From Gnetum montanum (lineage: Eukaryota > Streptophyta > Gnetopsida > Gnetales > Gnetaceae), in contig MNCI01004661.1 in assembly GCA_015680685.1 (NCBI GenBank), forward strand, positions 135,729 through 199,728: a DNA stretch of 64,000 nucleotides. Reading direction: 5' to 3'. The position numbers were made by a program, and so were the translations under genes. Within the stretch, counting starts at the first letter, position 1, and every line of letters starts with the position of its first letter. This document shows positions 56,405 through 64,000 of the stretch, one piece after another. The notes under the pieces are model-generated. The model ran no database searches, was not told the origin of the DNA, and saw nothing but the letters and a program-made list of their open reading frames with translations.

Positions 56405-58916
56405 ATGTCTTCTTCTTCTTCTCATAAGAGCATTACACCACCTAGGGATCATACAAGAAACAGTCAATAGTCTAAAACACATAACCAAAATCCGCTAGTT
56501 CCTCAACAATACTGAGTGGTATATACTCATCCCGATGAGTACATACCCAGTTTTACTTTTATCCTCCATCAAGATGAACAGATGCGCTGGGTAGACCTGC
56601 AAGGTAACATAGTGTTACCTCCAGATCGTGTAGTCCCCAACATGCTCCTCCATGCCCTTGCACAAATCGGCATGACACAGCTATATGCTAAGTATGCTAT
56701 AGGTGATTTTGATACAAGGGATTACCATCCCACATCAGCACAACGTTTAAGGGACTCAAGGCAGGAGAGCCACCATACATTGTTGAAGGGCAAAGGGGTC
56801 CCACACATCCTAAGTGAAATTGGAGATGGTAAACCACTTATAACAGGTTCTCTATTGAAAGATGTTCCCCCTCCTAATGATAGTGAGGAGGTGGGGTATC
56901 AGAACCTACACTCCATGATTCATAACCTTGGTTCTAATCCTCGTGAACACTAGCTCTTCACTGAGGGAACAACAACACATGATAAGGACGGGCACTCAGA
57001 TCATCATCACGATCGGGGCCGCAGCCACCAAAGAGAAGGTAGGAAACATTGTCATGGTGATGGTTCTCCTTCTTCTTCACCTTTATCACATCATTCACCC
57101 TCTCCTTCCACATCAGGGCGTAGTCATCAAGAGCATAATGAAGAGGATAAGGGTAAGTGAAATGAGAGACCTCGATGAGAGAGTCGAGAGAGAGGATGAG
57201 GGAAGAGAATCAAGGCATGAACGAAGGGAGAGTAAGGAACAACGTAGACATCATAGACATCATGAAAGAGATGATCATGATGAACCCCTACTAGCAACCC
57301 AAAGTATGCTAGATATAACGGAGGTAGTGAGAATACCAACAAGGCATCAAAAGGATAGTCGCATCAAGCACTTAGACATGAACAACATCCCATGATTTGA
57401 GGGGGGATACAATGCTGATCCGCAGAATCATTTACAGGCATTCCACGATGCCTGTGGCTTGCAAAACATAGAAAATGAGTGGCAGAAATTAAAGTTGTTT
57501 CCCAGGACACTCATAAAGGAAGCAGAGAGTTGGTACCGGTCCTTAAAACCAGAAACCATTAGGAGGTGGAGTACGATGTTAGGGTTGTTCAACAATAAAT
57601 ATCAAATGTACTCCAGAGTGTCTAACGTGCATAAGCAGATCCAAGAATGGAAGCAAGGTACTCATGAACCCTTGGATGCTGCCATGGGCCGCTACTATGC
57701 ATTGCTACATTGTTGCCTGGGCCATGGTTACGCACAACGGGACCAACTTCACCATCTCGTAGATGGTCTAAGGTATGAAACTAGGAGAACCCTTGGGACT
57801 TATGCCCAAGGGAGACTATCAGAACTTAGATCCCATGAAATTCGTCACTTGTTGGAGCAAGTAGCTAAAGAAGAAGCGGAGCTACAAAAAAGAGAAAGCA
57901 CATAAGAATATAACCGCAATCCTTCCCTCTGGAAGAGGGAAGTGAGCTTTTGCGATGAAGAGGATGAGTCACCACTTGAAGAGTTAGTGAATAGAAAAAC
58001 CTTGTTGCTTTAGAAGTTAACAACGGAAGTAGCAGCTAAGGTAGATCAGATATAGGACTCCTTAGACAGTAGACTTGAACTTGTCCTAAAAATCATAGAG
58101 GAGTCTAAGGAGGAACGAAGTAGTGACAAGGACAAGAAAAAGCGGAGAGATTCAGGCCCTGCACGTGATAAGGGTAAGGGGAAAATAACTATCTCTGATG
58201 AGGTTATGGATTCGAACACAGACAATGACAGTGGATGTGAGATCTGCCAATATGACCATCTTAAGGGATGTTGTCCAATCATCTCACATCTACAAGAGTC
58301 TGGGGTGTATGCACTCAACCTTAACAAACGGCAGAGACCCCGAAGGTTACCTTATCCCCAAGGTAACCCAAGGCAGTTCCACCAACTATTAATGTACTAT
58401 CCAAGTGGAACTCCACCACAACCCATCGGACAACATCAGCAGTGGAAACACCCACAGTCATGGGGGATACCACTGCTGAAACAACAGTACCCTTACCGAC
58501 AACCAGACTCGTATGGATACTACGTGCAGCAGCCGATTTCTCCAAGTGACTCCATGGGTCACACGACTCCCCAACATCACTACCAAGTTCAGGAGTACTT
58601 TAGAAGGACTCCTTCTCCTCCGAGAGACACTCCACATCCATACCATCCTCCTAATCCATCTGCTCCTCTTCCACCAGTAGTTCCCATACCACTCGCTCCA
58701 ACAATGCAAGGGGAACTCCCCACTCAATCACAGCAATGTAACGCTACGAGAGCGGTAAACATTCAACCCACTGCTAGTTCTGACAATCGCAAGAAGAGAA
58801 GACCTTTCTTCAGAACCAAAAGCCCAGATAAGCTCTCACAACCACAAGCGGTTGAGTCTATGTATGCTCCTCCAACAAATAAGGCTTCGGAGCTTCCTTC
58901 AGTCCAACAATAGAGC
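56405..58916 (+). pseudogene. E5 gag (best-preserved copy, broken by stops)
   Basis: ATG at 56,405 opens with MSSSSSHKS and meets a stop after about 20 codons. The frame 56,516-56,950 (HPDEYIPSFTFILHQDEQ, NIVLPPDRVVPNML) is the N-terminal domain. 56,930-57,395 is a basic His/Arg/Asp/Glu-rich hinge that has shifted frame. 57,459-57,905 is an open gag core (NEWQKLKLFPRTLIKEAESW, WSTMLGLFNNKY, QIQEWKQGTHEPLD). 58,206-58,913 carries the zinc-knuckle-like CEICQYDHLKGCC and a Pro/Gln-rich tail. It would form the particle and package RNA. Relative to the E3 and E1b copies it has the fewest stops. Confidence 0.85.
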
Positions 58917-59804
58917 TTAACGCATATGGTTATGTTAACACATACTGTAATCGACTGGATCAAGGTAGGCCACCTTCCTAGGAAACTATGTGACCTTGGA
59001 AGTCCCTTAATCTACGTCGAAGTCGCTAGGAACGAACCTCATAAGGCTCTTCTTTACTCAGGTTCTGGAGTCAACTTAATCTCACGAGAAATGTATCAAG
59101 CCTAGAACCTACCCCAACTCAAGAAGAGCAACATTCAACTAGAGCTGGCTGACCAGTCCATCACCATTCCCTTGGGATTGGTGGAGGACATCATTACCAC
59201 TGTGTGTGGTTGGTCATACCCAGCTGATTTCTTGGTGATTGAAGTCAATAGTAACGAAGGGGACTTCCTAATTATAATAGGAAGGGCATGGCTGAGTACA
59301 ATAGATGCATGCCTAGGGATTGATGATCTTTCCTTGGAGATATCTAAGGTAAATATTTATGGAAAGATCGAGAAGAAGAAAGTTCCATGCATCACATATA
59401 GTGACTCAGAGGGTGATGACATGTAGGAATCATGGGTGATGCAAAGTTTAACATTTCTTGCATGTAACCGGTGTGCACTAGAGGATAACATTCAAAGGTG
59501 CCTGTATGTAGCAACCACTCAACAAGAGGATACCCTATGGTTGATAGCTAATTGAAAGAGCAAACCAACATGCATGGAACGAACTGGAGGAATAACTCAT
59601 GCCAACAACGAAGGCATAGATACATTAGAGTATGAGCGTCGCCGACTTCCACCCCTTAATTTAAGAACATCAATGGGGAGAAGTTGGGCATTTTTAAGAA
59701 ATTCAAATAGACACTCATTATTTCAGATCTCTCCCTTTCCATTTAGTCATGGGAGAGATGGCCACCTATGCTAATCATTTGGGGCCCTTAGTTCTTTTTA
59801 AGTT
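58845..59804 (+). repeat. Perfect direct duplication, first copy (suspected assembly artefact)
   Basis: The 960 bp from CAAGCGGTTGAGTC to CTTTTTAAGTT recur without visible difference at 59,806-60,765. A single N at 59,805 separates them. It covers the end of gag and the protease. Confidence 0.9.
58920..59424 (+). pseudogene. E5 protease, catalytic Asp replaced by Tyr
   Basis: Starts after a stop that ends gag. The active-site segment reads ALLYSGSGVNLIS, where E1a has ALLDSGSGVNLIS, so the catalytic Asp codon GAC has become TAC and the enzyme would be inactive. The second block LIIIGRAWLSTIDACLGI lies in the open frame 59,172-59,424. The linker tail follows at 59,574-59,774 and then the shared deletion junction to the 3' tract. 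A perfect second copy of this region lies at 59,881-60,385. Confidence 0.8.
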
Positions 59805-59805
59805 N

Positions 59806-60765
59806 CAAGCGGTTGAGTCTATGTATGCTCCTCCAACAAATAAGGCTTCGGAGCTTCCTTCAGTCCAACAATAGAGCTTAACGCATATGGTTATGTTAAC
59901 ACATACTGTAATCGACTGGATCAAGGTAGGCCACCTTCCTAGGAAACTATGTGACCTTGGAAGTCCCTTAATCTACGTCGAAGTCGCTAGGAACGAACCT
60001 CATAAGGCTCTTCTTTACTCAGGTTCTGGAGTCAACTTAATCTCACGAGAAATGTATCAAGCCTAGAACCTACCCCAACTCAAGAAGAGCAACATTCAAC
60101 TAGAGCTGGCTGACCAGTCCATCACCATTCCCTTGGGATTGGTGGAGGACATCATTACCACTGTGTGTGGTTGGTCATACCCAGCTGATTTCTTGGTGAT
60201 TGAAGTCAATAGTAACGAAGGGGACTTCCTAATTATAATAGGAAGGGCATGGCTGAGTACAATAGATGCATGCCTAGGGATTGATGATCTTTCCTTGGAG
60301 ATATCTAAGGTAAATATTTATGGAAAGATCGAGAAGAAGAAAGTTCCATGCATCACATATAGTGACTCAGAGGGTGATGACATGTAGGAATCATGGGTGA
60401 TGCAAAGTTTAACATTTCTTGCATGTAACCGGTGTGCACTAGAGGATAACATTCAAAGGTGCCTGTATGTAGCAACCACTCAACAAGAGGATACCCTATG
60501 GTTGATAGCTAATTGAAAGAGCAAACCAACATGCATGGAACGAACTGGAGGAATAACTCATGCCAACAACGAAGGCATAGATACATTAGAGTATGAGCGT
60601 CGCCGACTTCCACCCCTTAATTTAAGAACATCAATGGGGAGAAGTTGGGCATTTTTAAGAAATTCAAATAGACACTCATTATTTCAGATCTCTCCCTTTC
60701 CATTTAGTCATGGGAGAGATGGCCACCTATGCTAATCATTTGGGGCCCTTAGTTCTTTTTAAGTT
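59806..60765 (+). repeat. Perfect direct duplication, second copy (suspected assembly artefact)
   Basis: Offset of exactly 961 bases from the first copy. The two frames 59,172/60,133 and 59,574/60,535 translate to identical proteins. E1a has only one copy of this region. Confidence 0.9.
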
Positions 60766-62547
60766 TTTGTTTTACACCTTTTTGTTTTGTAAATTTCTTT
60801 AACTTTTCTTATTGTTTTTTTTACAACACCATTCATACTTTTGCATTTCTTGTGTGTGTGTGTGTTACCCACCTTGTAAGTTTTTCATTCAATAAGTGTT
60901 CTTCATGATGGTATGAACTGTTTTCCTAGTGATTGCTAATGTTTGGTTTTTACCTTTAAGTCATGATGTTGATACTAAGGTATGGTTCTTTTGATATAGC
61001 AGGCAATGAGTTCACTTCATCCATACATCCACCAGTTTTATGGTCTCTCTCGGCTTGGAAATGTACAATCCCTTTCTAAATAAGAACTATCAATGAATTG
61101 GTGACTCGGCATTTCTCAAACCAAGGAAGGACTCAAGGCTTGAAAAGGGTGTGACTTCAAGGGAACTTGATGCATTTGTGTTGGCCATTCTCTTGGGTGC
61201 TTGGATGTTTTCTTCTTAAGTTTTCTTACCATTTTGACATTACCCAATTATTGGGAAGCTGAGTAAATAAAAATAACAAAGTCTTTGCATGGTGTGGTTC
61301 TCACGTATAAACACATAAAACAAAAAAAAAAGTGAGAATTCAAAGCACACCCCTTAGACAAAATAATCATTTGGGACCTTCTCGCTTCCCATTCTCTCCT
61401 CCTTTGTTTCGTTGGAATGGTGGTGGCTCTTTGGAGGATGCATTCTTGTTACTTCGAGAGGATGGATCAGTCGAATGTATTAATGCGAAGTCACTGAAAG
61501 TGGTTTGTTTGAGGTCGGACTTGGAATGGGATTTACTAAGTCACATTAACCATGAACCACACAAGGGGCTGTACACCATCTTGTTCTTGGGATTCCATTC
61601 CATTCTCTTCTCTCCATCCTTCTCTCCATTGTTCACCTCGTTGCCGGTTGTATCATTAGTGTATATTTTGGTTGACGCATTATTTTCTTTTTGGTAAATT
61701 CTTGCGGTTAAGACTTTAACTCTTGTTCCAAATGACATTCCTAGGGCCTACGGACTCTTTGAATGTGGGTTTGTCAGGGCATTAAGGGTATGAGCCTGCT
61801 TTGGGAAGGACCTACTAACATTCCTATTTGATGCACTAGTTAAATTCTTTCCTTTAACATTTTTGCAATCAACTTTATTTTGTTCATTTCCATCTTGACA
61901 TCCATTTCATCGACGTTATAGTTGTCTCTTTTTATCCATTGTTCTTGTTCCTTATTCTTTCTCCATTCTATCGCTACCGGAGGTTCGCTCTTAGTCATGG
62001 GGGTCCAGACCCAAATTTTTTCAATTTTCTCCTAACCCCTACACCTTTGGTAGTCACCACTATGATGTCTCCAAATCTGCAATCAACCATACCACAACCT
62101 AGTCAACAGACCTTTCACCAAAGCAAGGTATCAACTGCATTGAAATTCATTTACCCTTGCTAATATAAGATTATGTTGTGTGTGCAGATGGCGATCATAC
62201 AACAATAGATTGGATCTGCAAGGAACACTTGGAATGGAGTGGTGCTGAAGCAGCTATGTAAGGATTAAGATTGATGGCGCGCTTATGGATGGACAACGAA
62301 AGGCACAATCTTGGCATTGGCAACAACAAAACTTCTCTCTCTCTCTCTCTCTCTTAGCTGCCAAATGAGGCCTGATGTCAAATGTATAAGGTGTTCACTC
62401 TTGTTGTTATGAATACTAGTTTTTTCTTGTCTTGTAATGATGATCCGTTCACATGTCATCCCATTAGTTCCATTTCAGTCAATAATCCCATACTTTCAAT
62501 ATTCTGTAAGGAACTCGAGGATGAGTTTTTATTCAGTCATGGGGGTA
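60766..62547 (+). other. E5 3' non-coding tract with PPT-like motifs
   Basis: AGTCATGGGAG (59,745/60,706), AGTCATGGGGG (61,993-62,003) and AGTCATGGGGG (62,535-62,545) correspond to the three positions in E1a and E3. The last abuts the 3' LTR. A (TG)n run is at about 60,850 and a CT-rich run at 62,335-62,355. A 121-residue sense frame at 61,332-61,697 has a hydrophobic end but no family match. The antisense frame 61,541-61,738 is conserved with E1a. Confidence 0.8.
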
Positions 62548-63366
62548 TGATGGGATGCAAAATCGCATGGGTCGCAATATCGCATATGTGATATCACGTC
62601 TTCCCCTGCGATATTGCGTATGCGATATCGCAGTGCGCCATCAAATCTATAAATAAGAGGTAGCTCTCCCTTGTTTCTCATTCTAGGCCTAGACCGTAGC
62701 AAAAATCTGGTAGTTTGATGCCTCCAAAGATAGAATATTTTCCATGTGCCCGCAGTAGGAGCTCTAAAGTGAACGGATCTTTATTCGAGCAAATATTGTA
62801 CTTGAACACATGTTTGTGTACAGCAATAAAGACGAACTTCTTGGATAAACCTTGCAGTGCATGGAATAGGCTAAATAGGACTTTATTTACTATTTACCAT
62901 TTAATTGATTTATTAATTATTAAATCTTTCTCAACCCTTCTCTCCTAGTTAAGTACCTCAGTATGACCGCTTCAAGCATGTGCGTTACGCTTGGTGATCC
63001 CAACAACGATTAGCGTTTGGTAACTAAGGTTGCATCGGTTGAGGGTATGAACAGTAAGAGGGAACGGATGCTGATGCTAGGTTAATTAAGACTTAGTTAG
63101 TTAGTTAAAGTTAGCTAATTAGTCTCTTCAACCCTTCACCTTATTAGCATAGGAGATAAAACAGAAAAAACTATAAAAATCATATACCTCAAACTTACTT
63201 AACCATACAATCATGACAACTACAAGTAAGTCTGAGAAGACAATGAATAATTAACCTTAAGTGTTCCATAAGGCGTGTAGGCACTTAGTCTGCGAAGTTT
63301 GACCAGATCGTGCGTGTTACACTCGTATTCGTATGGTTGAGTGTAGGGGTAGCTCGCCACTCATCA
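62548..63366 (+). repeat. E5 3' LTR (819 bp)
   Basis: TGATGGGATG...CACTCATCA with TATAAATA at 62,648-62,655. It differs from the 5' LTR by scattered substitutions and a shorter U3 repeat cluster. Confidence 0.93.
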
Positions 63367-63371
63367 CTCTT

Positions 63372-64000
63372 GAAGCAACAAGAATGCCTTCACAAAGAGT
63401 GACCACCATTCCAAAGAGAACGAGATGGAGAAGCAGGAAGTGAGAAAGGGCCTTAGTTAGAGGCAACCTTTAGGCATGGGTAACATGTCTTTCTAGTGCC
63501 ATAACTAGTGCTTGTAGCCTAGATTGCTTTATTATGTTTAAAGGGTGTGCTTTGAATTTCCACTTTTTTTTTGTGTTTTGCGTGAGAACCACATCATGCT
63601 TATTTTTATTCACTCAACTTCTTGATATTTTTTCAATGGTAGAATGGCAGAAAACCTAAGAAAAATCATCCAAGCACCCAAGAGAATGGCCAGCACACGT
63701 GCATCCAATTCCCTTGAAGTCACACCTTTTTCATCCATTGAGTCCTTTCTTAGTTTGAAAAATACCAAGCCACCAATTTATTAAGAAGTTGATTAGAAAA
63801 AATGGACAGTAGAGTTCCAAAACCAAGGGAGACCATAGAGTGAAATGAGTGAGTAGGTGACGTGGACTCATTGCCTGTTTTATCAAAAGAACCATATTAT
63901 AATATTAGCATCATAATTTAGAGGTAAAAACCAAACATTAGCAATCAATATTATATAATTCAATCCACCATCATGAGCACTTATTGTATGATGAATGAAA
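63372..64000 (-). other. E4 3' non-coding tract, second part
   Basis: It resumes with GAAGCAACAAGAATGCC exactly where the E3 tract continues at about 41,634. GTGTGCTTTGAATTTCCAC and the T-rich end match E3 at 41,800-42,250. No gene is present. Confidence 0.85.

Larger units (their letters stand above)
55409..63366 (+). mobile_element. E5: Athila/Tat-like gypsy element, gag-protease only
   Basis: Two LTRs (55,409-56,261 and 62,548-63,366) are flanked by the perfect target duplication CTCTT (55,404-55,408 and 63,367-63,371). The E3 tract at 41,625-41,640 shows the matching unoccupied sequence. Internally it has a PBS, gag, protease and a 3' tract, but no RT, RNase H or integrase. The 7,958-bp length includes a suspected 961-bp assembly duplication, so the true element is probably about 7.0 kb. 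It has the best-preserved gag of the window. Confidence 0.93.
53405..64000 (-). mobile_element. E4: Athila/Tat-like gypsy element, 3' part only, continues beyond the window
   Basis: The minus-strand element's 3' LTR (53,405-54,273) is followed by its 3' non-coding tract (54,274-55,408). That tract continues after E5 at 63,372 to the window end. The tract follows that of E3 landmark by landmark. The other LTR and coding region lie beyond position 64,000. The 5 bp before the LTR are ATTAT. Confidence 0.85.

Noticed and set aside
61332-61697. Envelope-like ORF of an Athila element (121 residues with hydrophobic end)
   Set aside because: It is not conserved as a frame in E1a, E0 or E3 and shows no signal peptide or family motif. 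It overlaps the antisense frame that is better conserved.

Overview
The window looks like nuclear DNA of a seed plant with a large, repeat-rich genome. It is AT-rich, carries one intron-split plant gene, and is otherwise packed with old Ty3/gypsy LTR retrotransposons of the Athila/Tat type, L1 and RTE LINEs, tRNA-derived SINEs and large solo LTRs. Most elements are old and riddled with stop codons, as in gymnosperms and other slow-purging genomes. The species cannot be named from the sequence.

The only gene I can model completely is on the minus strand (22,559-32,570, 5' UTR exon near 32,769-32,870). Twelve coding exons join in phase to an 862-residue BTB/POZ protein of the germ cell-less (GCL)-like plant family. 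Its largest intron holds a decayed antisense RTE LINE.

Layout: 1-2,040 unassigned; 2,041-3,475 3' remnant of a gypsy element (E0); 3,480-4,230 L1 ORF1 remnant; 4,340-4,790 SINEs; 4,945-10,256 gag-protease gypsy element E1a (TSD AAAGG); 10,682-13,851 probable 3.2-kb solo LTR inside a SINE; 14,335-21,675 gypsy element E1b with gag, protease, RT, RNase H and integrase but no 3' LTR; 22,559-33,450 the BTB gene and its upstream region; 33,456-33,700 two adjacent SINEs; 34,150-53,404 one L1 LINE (minus strand) broken up by LTR insertions (solo LTRs A and B in a tandem duplication, S2 with TSD CCACC, full element E3 at 39,443-49,589 with TSD ATTAC, S3); 53,405-64,000 minus-strand element E4, interrupted by plus-strand element E5 (55,409-63,366, TSD CTCTT).

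The gypsy copies form one superfamily. LTRs begin TGATG and end CATCA, the primer binding site matches tRNA-Asp, the order is gag, protease, RT, RNase H, integrase, and a 1.8-2.3 kb 3' non-coding tract follows. E1a and E5 share the same loss of RT, RNase H and integrase, so they appear to belong to a non-autonomous gag-protease subfamily that could have depended on E3-like partners. LTRs share a common R/U5 backbone but carry different U3 repeat modules. A perfect 960-bp duplication next to an N in E5 is probably an assembly artefact. No CRISPR, operon or prokaryotic system is present.
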